DNA from: Bradyrhizobium sp. sGM-13
GTDB taxonomy: Bacteria > Pseudomonadota > Alphaproteobacteria > Rhizobiales > Xanthobacteraceae
Reading direction: 5' to 3'
DNA: 64,000 nt
NCBI RefSeq assembly: GCF_018398875.1
Contig: NZ_JAGWDK010000016.1
Coordinates: forward strand, 62,001-126,000
The translations under genes were made by a program, and so were the position numbers. The notes under the pieces are model-generated. The model ran no database searches and was not told where the DNA came from. It was given only the letters and a program-made list of their open reading frames with translations. Below, in pieces: positions 32,707 to 42,408 of the stretch (the first letter of the stretch is position 1; every line of letters starts with the position of its first letter).

Positions 32707-32778
32707 CGGCACACTCCTGTCGGAAGGAGTGGTAACGCATAGCGGCACGGCTAGCCAATATGAGGCTCGGATCAACAA

Positions 32779-34401
32779 TTAGTAACCGATCGCCGCGCCA
32801 TCGCTGCGCGGATCGGAACCGCCGCTCAGCATGCCGTTCCGCCGATCGATGGTAATGCCATGCGCATGGCCTGCCATTTCGTTCCAGGTGTCCCAGCGGT
32901 TGATGTTATGGCCGCGCTGTGCGAGCGCATCGATCGTATCTGTAGGGAACCGTCCCTCGATATGCAGCGTGTCGCGCGCCTCGCCGAGCGCGAAACGGCC
33001 GGACAGGAATCGCGGCATCTCGATCGCTTCCTGGATGTCGAGACCGAAATCGACCATGGCGGAATAAAGCTGGAGCTGGATCTGCGGCTGGCCATCCGCG
33101 CCCATGCAGCCGAGCACGCTCCAGAGCTTGCCGTCGCGTTTGGCCATCGAGGCGATCAGCGTATGCAGCGGGACCTTGCCGGGCTCGAGGCGATTGGGAT
33201 GATTGCGATCCAGCGAGAAGTACGCGCCGCGATTTTGCAGGATGACGCCGGTGTTTCCCGCGACCACGCAGGCGCCGAACGCGCCATACAGGCTTTGAAT
33301 CAGCGACGCTGCGTTGCCTTCGCGGTCGACAGCGGCGACATAGACCGTGTCGCCGGCGAGGCTGCCGAAGGACGGCACCATGTCCCATTTCAATGCCGAC
33401 CTCCCGTCGATCAGCCGGCCCCGCAGGTGCGCGTATTCCTTCGATATCAGCCGCTCGACCGGCACCTCGACAAAGGAAGGATCGGCGAGCATCTGATCGC
33501 GGTCGTGATAGGCAATCTGCTTGGCCTGTACCATAAGATGCAGATGGTCGGGCCCGAGAAAATCCTTCCGGTGCAGTTCGTGCGGCTCGAGGAGGTTGAG
33601 CATTTCGAGCACGGTAAAACCCTGCGTCGGCGGCGGCGTGTTGAAGACAGTGACGTCGCGGTACTGGCCAGCAAGCGGCTCGCCCCAGACAGCCCTCTGC
33701 CGGCCGAAATCGGCCAGCCGAAACAGGCCGCCCTTCTCTTCCGAAAAGCGCGCCATTTCAGCCGCGACTTCCCCTTGATAAAAGCCGGACCATCCACCAT
33801 CCGCGATCGATTGAAGCGTGCGGGCAAGGTTTGCATTGGTGAGCTTTGCGCCTGGCCGCGCTGCCGCCCCTTGCGGAAAGAACAGCACGGCGGCCTCGCG
33901 ATCCCCAAGCAGATCATCGCGCATCATCTCGATAAAGCTTGCAAGACGGCCGGTGACCGGAAAGCCATCGCGCGCATAGCCGATGGCGCTCTCGAGCACG
34001 CTCCGCAGAGGCAATCGCCCATGGACATTGTGCGCCTCGATCCAGCTCGCCACGGCGCCCGGCACCGTGAGCGTCGCCGGCACGATTCCCCGCAGCGGGA
34101 TTTCCTTCAACCCTCGCTGTTCGATCGACGAAAGCGTAGCAGTGGCTACCGCCTTGCCACCGCCATTGAGGTAGCGGATCTCGTCGGTGGCGCCGTCATG
34201 AATGAGCCAGAACGCGTCGCCACCGAGACCGGTCATGTGCGGATAGACGACAGCGAGCACCGCGCTCGTCGCAATCGCGGCATCGATGGCGGAGCCGCCG
34301 GCGCGGAGCACGTCGATGCCGGCCGCAGATGCCAGCGAATGCGGCGACGTCACCATGCCGCTCGAGGCAAGCGTCACCGGTCGGCCGGTACGAATGTCCA
34401 A
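32779..34401 (-). CDS. Gamma-glutamyltransferase family protein, cytosolic type
   Basis: A 540-residue Ntn-hydrolase precursor. The large-subunit signature SAIDAAIATSAVLAVVYPHM and TGLGGDAFWLI are present. The self-cleavage threonine is in AGDTVYVAAVDREGN, giving subunits of roughly 360 and 180 residues. There is no signal peptide, unlike periplasmic Ggt of enterics, so it resembles the cytosolic YwrD-like branch. A TTG start has AGGGG 8 bases upstream. It lies between a copper amine oxidase gene and a metallo-beta-lactamase-fold gene on the same strand, which hints at a role in amine or gamma-glutamyl-amine catabolism. Confidence 0.88.
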   Translation of the reverse strand: MDIRTGRPVTLASSGMVTSPHSLASAAGIDVLRAGGSAIDAAIATSAVLAVVYPHMTGLGGDAFWLIHDGATDEIRYLNGGGKAVATATLSSIEQRGLKEIPLRGIVPATLTVPGAVASWIEAHNVHGRLPLRSVLESAIGYARDGFPVTGRLASFIEMMRDDLLGDREAAVLFFPQGAAARPGAKLTNANLARTLQSIADGGWSGFYQGEVAAEMARFSEEKGGLFRLADFGRQRAVWGEPLAGQYRDVTVFNTPPPTQGFTVLEMLNLLEPHELHRKDFLGPDHLHLMVQAKQIAYHDRDQMLADPSFVEVPVERLISKEYAHLRGRLIDGRSALKWDMVPSFGSLAGDTVYVAAVDREGNAASLIQSLYGAFGACVVAGNTGVILQNRGAYFSLDRNHPNRLEPGKVPLHTLIASMAKRDGKLWSVLGCMGADGQPQIQLQLYSAMVDFGLDIQEAIEMPRFLSGRFALGEARDTLHIEGRFPTDTIDALAQRGHNINRWDTWNEMAGHAHGITIDRRNGMLSGGSDPRSDGAAIGY

Positions 34402-34514
34402 TTCAAGCCCCTGGAATATGCCGAGCCGTCAGGCGCAAATTCGCCTGATCGTGTACCTGCGATTCATGGTCAGGTCTCCTTGCTTGATGAAAAGAAAGAG
34501 CTCACCTGCGGACG

Positions 34515-36509
34515 TCAGCCGCAGCACGAATCCTTGTCACGGTTGTCCCGGCTCGCAGAGTTCCGGTCGGGCGGCAGGTCCATCGCCGGATTCTCGGCAA
34601 AGAAGCCGTTCGGCTTCAGCGTGAAGCCGACATATTCGACCGGCATTACCGGAAAATCCTCGGGCCTGCAGACATGCGTCGCCCCAAAACTATGCCAGAC
34701 CACGATATCCTGGTTTTCGATGGTGCGGTTCTGGGCGATATATTTCGGCAGACCGTCGCCGCCGGCATGCTGGTTCGGAAACTCGCCGCTCGCGTAGCGT
34801 TCGTCGGGGGCGTAGCGCGTCACCCAGACGTGCTTGGTCGCAAAGCCGCCGCGCGAGGTCATGTAGCAGCCCTCCTGCGCCAGCATTGCGGGCGCACTGT
34901 GCACCATCAGCTTATACGCCGTCGGACCGCCAACGCTATTCGTTCTGTTGGGGTTGCTAATCTTCCAGTACCGCCCGGTCCGCCCGTCGGCTTCTCGGGC
35001 CGCGTCGCGCTCGCGCGAGAGCGTTCGGGCCGTGACATCGAACACGTTGCCGTATGGGTTGTCCGTACCCCACGGCCGCGGGCGGAATTCGTGTTCGGTG
35101 ACGGTGTTGCCCTCGCCGTCGAGCATCATGTGCAGGCGGGCATTGAAGAAGTGCTGATGGGTTGGGCCGCCGAGATTCTCGGCGACCATGCCGCCCCACG
35201 GGTAGTCCTTGCCTGCGGCGATCGCCGCGGTCTGGATGATGCCGGTCAGTTTGACTTCGAGCTGGATCGTGCCGTCCTGATAAAAATACCAGAAGAAGCC
35301 GTAATCGTAGTTTCCGACTGTGGTGAAGAAGGAGATGACGAGGCGGCGCGACCGCCGCACCTCGAACGTTTCGTTACGGAACTCGTAATGCTTCCAGAGG
35401 ATCCCGTAGTCCTCTTCATGCAGGCAGATCGCGTTCTTCATGATGCTGGGCTTGCCGTAGTCGTCGGCGACCGGCACGTCGAAATAATTGATATGGCCGA
35501 GGCAGTCGCAGCCGAGCTCGAGCGCGTTGGCGAGCTTGCCCAGTCCATACTCGCCGGCATCGAAGGCGCATTTCCAGAAATGGTTGGCGGTCGGATCGGC
35601 ATAGGGCACGATCATGTCGGTGACGCTGGCTCGATAAATGATCGGCCGTTCGAGCGCACCGTCGCGGAACGATATCTGGTGCAGCACGAGGCCCTCGCGC
35701 GCGGTCCAGCCGACCCGGAACGACCAGTTCTGCCAACCGACCTTCCAGCCCTCGACCGTAAAGCTCGGGCCGTCCTTCTGCACGATGTCGAGCGGCTTGA
35801 CGTCCTTGCGCGTTTGCGGGATCGACGCCCGATCGTAATTGCGCGACTTTTTCGGGATGGGGATGATGTCGGGCTCGTCGACCAGATGGACGATCCTGTT
35901 CTCGATCAGGTCGACCAGCGCGACGACGCCCTCGATCGGATGCGCATAGCCGTTGTCCTTGAGATCCCTACGCCAATAGGACACGGCGCTGACCAGCCTG
36001 CGGCCCTTCTCCACCTCGCGGTCGAAATAGCCGGCCGAGAACGGATCGACCTGAACCAGCTCGATGTCCTTGTCATCGAGACCGCGCCGCTTCATCGCGC
36101 GCCGCCAGTCCGCATCGGCCTTGACGATGTCGCCGACCTTGAACACCTCCTCGATGGTGATCGGCGGCTGGCCGTAAGGATGGGCCTTGGTCGAATACTC
36201 CTGCCACGCCGTCACGGACTCTGACTCAAGGTCCACGGTGGCGACATGCGTCGCGCCGGTCTTGCAGTCGAACAGGGTGGCGGCGGCCCGCCGTGGCAGC
36301 CCAACGCCCGGCTTCCAGCTGAGGACGTCGGACTTGGCCGGCTCTTCGAGCTGCACATGAGTAAATCGCGCATGTGGACCGAGTCGCTTTTCTTTCTTCA
36401 ATATTTCGGACGCCAGCGCGACTTCGGCCTCGCTGAGCGGGTCGAGCGGGTGATCGGCACTTGTGCCGACAGATGGCTTTGTAGGTATCATATCGGACCG
36501 AATTCCCAT
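34515..36509 (-). CDS. Copper-containing primary-amine oxidase
   Basis: About 664 residues, cytosolic type without a signal peptide. The topaquinone precursor tyrosine is in TTVGNYDYGF. The catalytic base aspartate lies in FDAGEYGLG. Copper ligands are in HQHFFNARLHM and in HSFGATHVCRPEDFP near the C-terminus. It oxidises primary amines to aldehydes with release of ammonia and peroxide; the physiological amine is unknown. Start choice is uncertain: 36509 (MGIRSD) and 36491 (MIPTK) both lack a clear ribosome site, and 36626 would overlap the divergent regulator. The ending DKDSCCG is an unusual Cys pair. The divergent AraC protein is a plausible regulator, as FeaR is for TynA in E. coli. Confidence 0.92.
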   Translation of the reverse strand: MGIRSDMIPTKPSVGTSADHPLDPLSEAEVALASEILKKEKRLGPHARFTHVQLEEPAKSDVLSWKPGVGLPRRAAATLFDCKTGATHVATVDLESESVTAWQEYSTKAHPYGQPPITIEEVFKVGDIVKADADWRRAMKRRGLDDKDIELVQVDPFSAGYFDREVEKGRRLVSAVSYWRRDLKDNGYAHPIEGVVALVDLIENRIVHLVDEPDIIPIPKKSRNYDRASIPQTRKDVKPLDIVQKDGPSFTVEGWKVGWQNWSFRVGWTAREGLVLHQISFRDGALERPIIYRASVTDMIVPYADPTANHFWKCAFDAGEYGLGKLANALELGCDCLGHINYFDVPVADDYGKPSIMKNAICLHEEDYGILWKHYEFRNETFEVRRSRRLVISFFTTVGNYDYGFFWYFYQDGTIQLEVKLTGIIQTAAIAAGKDYPWGGMVAENLGGPTHQHFFNARLHMMLDGEGNTVTEHEFRPRPWGTDNPYGNVFDVTARTLSRERDAAREADGRTGRYWKISNPNRTNSVGGPTAYKLMVHSAPAMLAQEGCYMTSRGGFATKHVWVTRYAPDERYASGEFPNQHAGGDGLPKYIAQNRTIENQDIVVWHSFGATHVCRPEDFPVMPVEYVGFTLKPNGFFAENPAMDLPPDRNSASRDNRDKDSCCG

Positions 36510-36643
36510 GGACCGGCCGCAGGTTACGGCCGTCCGACACGGCGCGTCTTGAATGAACCTGCCACCTCCGGCGCTGGCGGTCCTTGCCAGAGCCACCAAT
36601 CCTGCGCGACGCTGGGGGTTCATCAACCGGATGTCGTCACGCG

Positions 36644-37588
36644 ATGCCGATCAGCGTCTCCACCGACCCGATCCGTCCGACGGAGCGTCAGGCCTTCTGG
36701 ACCGAGGCGATCTGCCGGTCTTTCGCCAACATCGAGACCAAGCCGCTCGGCTCCACCCTCGTCAGCGGCCACTTCGAGTTCGTCGAGATCGGCGATGCCA
36801 AGCTCGTGCGCTTCGATAGCAGCCCGCAATGCTATACCCGTGATGCCAGGCTGGTGAGCCGGGCCGGCTCGGACGAATTCATGTTCGATTTTCAGCGGCG
36901 CGGCCGCAGCGCGATGGTGCAAGCCGGCAACGAGGGCACGATCGATCCGGGATATGGCGTGCTCTATGACGCGCGCCGTCCGTTCGAGGATCGGCTATTC
37001 GGCTCCGAACAGCGCGCGGAACTGCTGATCGCAACCGTCCCCGCTGCGCCGCTGTTGCGGTCCGTTCCCGGCGCGGAACGATTATGCGCCAAGCCTGTGC
37101 CGCTGTCCGGGACTATTGCGCGTTCGATTGCCGCGATGGTTCGCAATGAGATTTCCTTGCCCGATACGCCGGGGCGACAGGAGGAGCCAGACATCGTCGC
37201 CTTCCTGTCGGCTCTGCTGCGTCTTGCCGCAGGCGCCAGTCATCAACTCAGCCGTCCCAACCTGTTTTGCCTGATCGATACCTACCTGAGGGCCAATATC
37301 GCCGCTGTCCGGCCAGTGCCGGCGCTCGCCGCCGAATTCGGCATCTCGGAGCGGACCTTCCATCGCATCTTCGCCGACCGCGACACGACGTTCGAACGAC
37401 ATGTCCTACATTTGCGGGTCGAGCTGTTACGCAACCTGCTGCGGCAGACTTCGCTGGCCAACATTTCGATCGCGAGATTGGCGCATCAGTGCGGATTTGC
37501 CGATGCCGCTCACGCTGCACGCGCGTTCAAGAACAAGCATGGCACCACGCCGCGAGACTTTCGCGCAGGCGTCCTGGTTCGGTTCTAG
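36644..37588 (+). CDS. AraC-family transcriptional regulator
   Basis: About 314 residues. An N-terminal AraC-binding-2-like sensing domain (FDFQRRGRSAMVQAGNEGTI, PGYGVLYDARRPFE) is followed by two helix-turn-helix motifs (VPALAAEFGISERTFHRIF and IARLAHQCGFADAAHAARAF) and the family ending FKNKHGTTPRDFR. The start MPISVSTDPIRPTERQAFW is preferred over 36584. It is divergent from the amine oxidase gene with about 130 bases between, so it probably controls that gene. Its TAG stop shares the palindrome CTAG with the stop of the convergent epimerase gene. Confidence 0.9.
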   Translation: MPISVSTDPIRPTERQAFWTEAICRSFANIETKPLGSTLVSGHFEFVEIGDAKLVRFDSSPQCYTRDARLVSRAGSDEFMFDFQRRGRSAMVQAGNEGTIDPGYGVLYDARRPFEDRLFGSEQRAELLIATVPAAPLLRSVPGAERLCAKPVPLSGTIARSIAAMVRNEISLPDTPGRQEEPDIVAFLSALLRLAAGASHQLSRPNLFCLIDTYLRANIAAVRPVPALAAEFGISERTFHRIFADRDTTFERHVLHLRVELLRNLLRQTSLANISIARLAHQCGFADAAHAARAFKNKHGTTPRDFRAGVLVRF

Positions 37589-38631
37589 GATGCGGCTATC
37601 GCCTGGCTAGTTTCGTGGTAGCTGCGATACCAGGCCGCGAACCGCTGGATGCCGTCCTCGATCGGGGTTGCCGGGCGAAAGCCGACGTCGCGCACGAGGT
37701 CATCGACATCGGCATAGGTGGTCGGCACGTCGCCCGGCTGCATCGGCAGCAGTTCCTTGTTGGCCTTGCGCCCCAGCTCCCGCTCGAGGATATCGAGTAC
37801 GAGCATCAATTCCTGCGGCTTGTTGTTGCCGACATTGTAGATGCGCCAAGGGGCGATGCTCGATCCCGGGTCCTGAATTCCGTCCAGCCCAGGCGCGGGC
37901 TGCCCGACCTGCGGCGCGCGATCGATCAGGCGGACCAGAGCCTCTGTCACGTCATCGATATAGGTGAAGTCGCGAAGCATCCGGCCGCCATTGAACAACT
38001 TGACCGGATCGCCGCGGACGATCGCGTCCGCAAACACGAACAGCGCCATATCGGGCCGATACCACGGGCCGTACACCGTGAAAAAGCGCAAGCCGGTGCA
38101 CGGAATTCCGTAAAGATGGCTGTACGAGTGGGCCATCAATTCATTGGCCTTCTTGCTCGCGGCATAAAGGCTGATCGGATGATCGACATTGTCATGCACC
38201 GAGAAGGGCAACTTCCTGTTCGCCCCGTACACGGACGACGAGGATGCGAACAACAAATGACGGCAGCCATGATGCCGGCATCCCTCCAGGACATTGGTGA
38301 AGCCGACCAGATTGGCGTCGACATAAGCGTGCGGATCCTGCAGCGAGTAGCGCACGCCTGCTTGCGCAGCCAGATGGATGACGACGGGAAACCGATGGCG
38401 CGCAAACAGCGCCGGTATCGCGACGCGATCCGCCACATCCAACTCTTCAAACTGAAAACGCGGATCGTTGCGCAGGATCGCGAGCCGGGCCGCTTTCAGT
38501 TGCGGATCGTAGTATGAATTGAGGTTGTCGAGCCCGACCACACGATGGCCCGACTGCAGCAACCGTTGCGCCACGTGAAATCCGATGAAGCCCGCGGCTC
38601 CCGTTACCAGAATTGCCTGATCCGGCATCAT
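37585..38631 (-). CDS. NAD-dependent sugar-nucleotide epimerase, UDP-glucuronate 4-epimerase type
   Basis: A 348-residue short-chain dehydrogenase/reductase of the extended type. It has TGAAGFIGFHVAQRLL (NAD-binding) and catalytic YAASKKANE (YxxxK). LRFFTVYGPWYRPDMALF is characteristic of UDP-glucuronate 4-epimerases (LpsL/CapI type) that make UDP-galacturonate. The start ATGATG has GGAGG upstream. It lies 44 bases after the UDP-glucose dehydrogenase gene, which makes its likely substrate UDP-glucuronate. This is the last gene of the minus-strand exopolysaccharide precursor operon. Confidence 0.9.
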   Translation of the reverse strand: MMPDQAILVTGAAGFIGFHVAQRLLQSGHRVVGLDNLNSYYDPQLKAARLAILRNDPRFQFEELDVADRVAIPALFARHRFPVVIHLAAQAGVRYSLQDPHAYVDANLVGFTNVLEGCRHHGCRHLLFASSSSVYGANRKLPFSVHDNVDHPISLYAASKKANELMAHSYSHLYGIPCTGLRFFTVYGPWYRPDMALFVFADAIVRGDPVKLFNGGRMLRDFTYIDDVTEALVRLIDRAPQVGQPAPGLDGIQDPGSSIAPWRIYNVGNNKPQELMLVLDILERELGRKANKELLPMQPGDVPTTYADVDDLVRDVGFRPATPIEDGIQRFAAWYRSYHETSQAIAAS

Positions 38632-38674
38632 GCGTGCATCCTCCACCAGCCGATGTCATGACGGCTCATGCTTG

Positions 38675-39994
38675 TCAGTACGCCACCGATTTCGGCCGCC
38701 CCACGCCGCAGTACAGAAAACCGTTCCGCCTCACCTCCTCCGGAGAGTAGATGTTGCGCAGATCGACAATCACGGGACAGGCCATGATGGTGGACAATTC
38801 TTTGAGATCCAGCGCCCGGAACTGCTCCCATTCCGTGACGATGACGAGCGCGTGGCATCCTTTCGCGCAACGATAGGCGTTGTCGCAGAAGGTGACGTTC
38901 TCGAACACCTTCTTCGCCTGCTCCATCCCGACGGGATCGAAAACGCGCACCTCGGCTCCCATGTCCTGCAGCGCGGTGATCAGCGGAATCGACGGCGCAT
39001 CGCGCATGTCGTCGGTATCCGGCTTGAACGTCACGCCGAGCACCGCAATGGATTTGCCCCGGATGTTGCCGCCGAATGCATTCGCGACCTTGCGTGCCAT
39101 CGCCCGCTTGCGCTGGTCGTTGACGGCGACCACTGTTTCGACGATACGCACCGGCGCTTCGTTGTCCTGGCCGGTCTTGATCAGCGCCATCGCGTCCTTT
39201 GGAAAGCAGGAGCCGCCGAAGCCTGGCCCCGCATGCAGGAATTTCTGGCCGATCCGGTTATCGAGGCCGATCCCGCGCGCGACTTCCTGCACATTGGCGC
39301 CGACCTTTTCGGCGAGATCGGCAATCTCGTTGATGAAGGCGATCTTGGTAGCGAGAAAGGAGTTGGCGGCGTATTTCGTCAATTCGGCGGTGCGGCGATC
39401 GGTATAGAGGATTGGGGAAGCGTTGAGGTGAAGCGGCCGGTACACCTCGGCCATCACGCTGCGGGCGCGCGCATCGTCCGTTCCGATCACGATCCGGTCG
39501 GGATGCTTGAAGTCGCGGATCGCCGCCCCTTCGCGCAGGAATTCGGGATTGGAAACGATGGCAACTTTGGCGTCGGGATTTTCTTCGCGGATGATGCGCT
39601 CGACCTCATCACCGGTGCCGACCGGGACCGTCGACTTGGTTACTACCACCGCCTGGTCAGGAAGTACGCCGGCGATCTCGCGCGCCGCCGCATAGACATA
39701 GGAAAGATCGGCATGGCCATCGCCGCGGCGCGACGGCGTGCCCACCGCGATGAACACCACTTTCGCACCGCTGACGGCCGATTTCAGATCGCTCGAAAAT
39801 GAAAGGCGGCCTTGGCCAACGTTCCGCGCCACCAATTCGGCCAGTCCGGGTTCGTGGATCGGCATCTCCCCGTTGTTGAGGCTCGCAACCTTCTCCGCAT
39901 TGCTGTCGATACAGACGACCTGATGGCCAAAATCGGAAAAGCACGCCCCTGACACCAGCCCGACATAGCCGGCGCCAATCATCGCTATATGCAT
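38675..39994 (-). CDS. ugd: UDP-glucose 6-dehydrogenase
   Basis: A 439-residue cytosolic enzyme that oxidises UDP-glucose twice to UDP-glucuronate with NAD. It starts MHIAMIGAGYVGLVSGACFS (Rossmann motif). It also has FLREGAAIRDFKHPDRIVIG and the catalytic cysteine in GPGFGGSCFPKD. AGGA precedes the chosen start; the frame extends upstream to 40027 without family similarity. It supplies the acidic sugar precursor for the polymer and, via the adjacent epimerase, probably UDP-galacturonate. Confidence 0.95.
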   Translation of the reverse strand: MHIAMIGAGYVGLVSGACFSDFGHQVVCIDSNAEKVASLNNGEMPIHEPGLAELVARNVGQGRLSFSSDLKSAVSGAKVVFIAVGTPSRRGDGHADLSYVYAAAREIAGVLPDQAVVVTKSTVPVGTGDEVERIIREENPDAKVAIVSNPEFLREGAAIRDFKHPDRIVIGTDDARARSVMAEVYRPLHLNASPILYTDRRTAELTKYAANSFLATKIAFINEIADLAEKVGANVQEVARGIGLDNRIGQKFLHAGPGFGGSCFPKDAMALIKTGQDNEAPVRIVETVVAVNDQRKRAMARKVANAFGGNIRGKSIAVLGVTFKPDTDDMRDAPSIPLITALQDMGAEVRVFDPVGMEQAKKVFENVTFCDNAYRCAKGCHALVIVTEWEQFRALDLKELSTIMACPVIVDLRNIYSPEEVRRNGFLYCGVGRPKSVAY

Positions 39995-40061
39995 TACGGT
40001 TCCTGTCTGAAAAGCCGCGCGGCCCAAGGCCGCGCCGGCGGGAAGGCGGTGAAACGACGAG

Positions 40062-40850
40062 CTAGCTGCTCAATATCGATTCGCCGTCGAGATGACGGGG
40101 AAAGAAAAAGAAGTTGTTGACGTAGAACTGCCCGTTCTTGCGGCCGCCGTCCGGCCGCAGCGCATCGGCGTCCTGAAGCTTTCGGGAATCGAACTGTTCC
40201 ACTCCAATCACGTCGTTGTCCTTCAGGAAGAAACCCCGATAGGATTTGTTCCGAAAGAATTCGAACACCAGGCGTGTCGCCTCGGCGCGGTGGCGGTCCT
40301 CGGCCTCGACCAGGAATACCGGCTGGCAGCGCTCCAGAAGCTCGACGGCGCCGTTCAGCACATTCAACTCGTGGCCTTCGACGTCGATCTTTACGAACGC
40401 CACGTCCTGGTCGATGACAGCGTCGAGCCGCGCGATCGGCACATGAGCGGAAACGAGCTTCGCCGAAGAACCGGCTCGCGCCTCCAGCGAGGCAAGGCCG
40501 TACACCAAGCCATCTTCGCCTTGCGGGATGAACAGCTCGGCATCGCCGTCATGATCCGACAGCGCGATCTCGTGAACGCTCACATTGCGCGCCGAGGTTC
40601 GGCGCAACAACCTCGCCATCTGCTGCGAAGGCTCGAAGGCGTGGACCTGCCGGGAAAGCCGCGCCAGCCGCCGCGTGTAGAGGCCGCAGTTTGCGCCGAC
40701 GTCGACCGTCACCGCGTCGCCGGGAATGACCTTGTCGAGATAGGACAGTTCCCGCTCCGCCGATTTGGGGCGTTTCATGAAGTGCCATTGCAACCATATC
40801 GAGGGAAACGCATCCTTCACCAGCTCCTTGACGTGTTGTTTTGTGTTCAT
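40062..40850 (-). CDS. FkbM-family SAM-dependent methyltransferase
   Basis: A 262-residue enzyme. The SAM-binding motif I is TVDVGANCGLYTRRLA, the acidic post-I residue lies in VHAFEPSQQM, and the family motif FVKIDVEGHELNVLNGA is clear. FkbM proteins O-methylate sugars or other hydroxyl groups. In this position it probably adds methyl groups to a residue of the exopolysaccharide. The start MNTKQHV has GGAGGC 5 bases upstream; the frame extends upstream to 40949 but that part overlaps the ManC gene end. Confidence 0.88.
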   Translation of the reverse strand: MNTKQHVKELVKDAFPSIWLQWHFMKRPKSAERELSYLDKVIPGDAVTVDVGANCGLYTRRLARLSRQVHAFEPSQQMARLLRRTSARNVSVHEIALSDHDGDAELFIPQGEDGLVYGLASLEARAGSSAKLVSAHVPIARLDAVIDQDVAFVKIDVEGHELNVLNGAVELLERCQPVFLVEAEDRHRAEATRLVFEFFRNKSYRGFFLKDNDVIGVEQFDSRKLQDADALRPDGGRKNGQFYVNNFFFFPRHLDGESILSS

Positions 40851-40935
40851 TGCTGCCTCCCTTGACGTAGCGCGCACGCCTCGTTGCGGCGTGCCTCGCC
40901 CTCGATGCGGATGCTGCCTCCCACCCCACCACACC

Positions 40936-42375
40936 TCAAACGCGGTCATAGATATCCTGCACGCGGACGATGTCGTCCTCCCCGAGATAGGCGCCCGACT
41001 GGACCTCGATCAGGTTGAGGGGAACCTTTCCAGGGTTCTCCAGACGATGCATGCATCCCAAGGGTACGAAGATCGACTCGTTCTCGCGCAGCAGGATTTC
41101 CTCGTCGTCGCGCGTAACGATCGCGGTGCCGTTCACCACGACCCAATGTTCGGCGCGATGATAATGTTTCTGCAGCGACAGCTTGGCGCCGGGATTGACG
41201 GTGATGCGCTTGACCTGAAACCGCTCTCCGGCATGGATCGATTGATAGTATCCCCAGGGGCGATGGACGCTGTGGGTCTGGGTTGCCGAGCGATGGCCGT
41301 TTGCCTTCAGCCGCTCGACCAATTTTCCGACGTCCTGGTCGCGTTTCCGGCTGGTCACCAGCACCACGTCCGGCGACGTGGCGATGACGAGATCCTCGAC
41401 GCCGAGCGCCGCGACCAGTTGCCCGTCGCCCCGCACGTAGCAACCCGAAGCATCTTCCACTACCGCATCGCCAATCACGACATTGCCAGACGTATCCTTC
41501 TCCGCCATCGACCACAGGGCCGACCAGCTTCCGACATCGCTCCAGTCGAACGTGGCGGGAACCACCACTGCATTGTCGGTCTTCTCCATGATCGCGTAGT
41601 CCATCGAGATGCTCGGACAGGCCTCGAAAGCGCGCTCATCAAGCCGGAGAAAATCAAGGTCGCGGGTTGCGCCGGTCAGCGCCTTGCGACAGGCGGCCAG
41701 GACCTCGGGTGCCCGGTGCGCCAATTCGTCGATGAACTGACGCGCCGGCAGCAGAAATATCCCGCTATTCCAGACATGCTCGTCGCAGGCCAGCAGACGC
41801 TCGACAGTCACCAGATCCGGCTTCTCGACGAAGCTGGCGACGTTACGAATCGGAGAAGCGGCGTCCAGCTCATCGCCCATTCGGATATAGCCGAATCCGG
41901 TCGCTGCCGACGAAGGCCGCACGCCGAACAGGACGAATCGGCCGTAGCGCGCGGCCGTGATGCCGGTCGATATGGCGGCGCGAAACGCGGCGTGATCCCG
42001 CACCCAGTGGTCGACCGGCATCGCCAGTATCACCGCGTCGGGATCGGCTTCGCCGGCGAGCAGGGCTGCAACCGCCACCGCTGGAGCGGTGTTTCTTCCG
42101 AACGGCTCGAGCACGATGGTCGGACGATCGACGCCGACCGCGCGCAACTGCTCGCCGATCGCAAAACGGTGCTCGGCGTTTGCGATCACCATCGGGTCGG
42201 TAAACAGCGAGCGATCGTCGACCCGTAGCGCCGTTTGCTGCAGCAGTGTGTTCTCGCCGAGCAGCGAGAGCAGTTGCTTGGGATAAGTTTCGCGCGAAAG
42301 CGGCCACAGCCGCGAGCCGGCGCCACCGGACAGGAGAACGGGTACGATACGGCCGCGCGGCTCGATCATCGACAT
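40936..42375 (-). CDS. manC: Mannose-1-phosphate guanylyltransferase / mannose-6-phosphate isomerase
   Basis: A 479-residue bifunctional type II enzyme. The N-terminal nucleotidyltransferase has LSGGAGSRLWPLSRETYPKQ and EPFGRNTAPAVAVAALL. The C-terminal cupin domain has VHRPWGYYQSIHAGERFQVK and LQKHYHRAEHWVVVNGTA, the metal-binding isomerase site. It converts fructose-6-P-derived mannose-6-P to GDP-mannose (the mutase is elsewhere). It therefore indicates mannose, or a GDP-mannose derivative, in the polymer. It is transcribed after the ExoY-like gene with a 33-base gap. Confidence 0.95.
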   Translation of the reverse strand: MSMIEPRGRIVPVLLSGGAGSRLWPLSRETYPKQLLSLLGENTLLQQTALRVDDRSLFTDPMVIANAEHRFAIGEQLRAVGVDRPTIVLEPFGRNTAPAVAVAALLAGEADPDAVILAMPVDHWVRDHAAFRAAISTGITAARYGRFVLFGVRPSSAATGFGYIRMGDELDAASPIRNVASFVEKPDLVTVERLLACDEHVWNSGIFLLPARQFIDELAHRAPEVLAACRKALTGATRDLDFLRLDERAFEACPSISMDYAIMEKTDNAVVVPATFDWSDVGSWSALWSMAEKDTSGNVVIGDAVVEDASGCYVRGDGQLVAALGVEDLVIATSPDVVLVTSRKRDQDVGKLVERLKANGHRSATQTHSVHRPWGYYQSIHAGERFQVKRITVNPGAKLSLQKHYHRAEHWVVVNGTAIVTRDDEEILLRENESIFVPLGCMHRLENPGKVPLNLIEVQSGAYLGEDDIVRVQDIYDRV

Positions 42376-42408
42376 TGCATGGTCCTTCGATATTGCGACG
42401 GTGGTCGG

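Noticed and set aside
32860..36224. Two very long plus-strand reading frames (645 and 516 codons) opposite the gamma-glutamyltransferase and amine oxidase genes
   Set aside because: High-GC codon bias leaves the opposite strand open. The translations have no recognisable domain, while the minus-strand products have full catalytic motifs.
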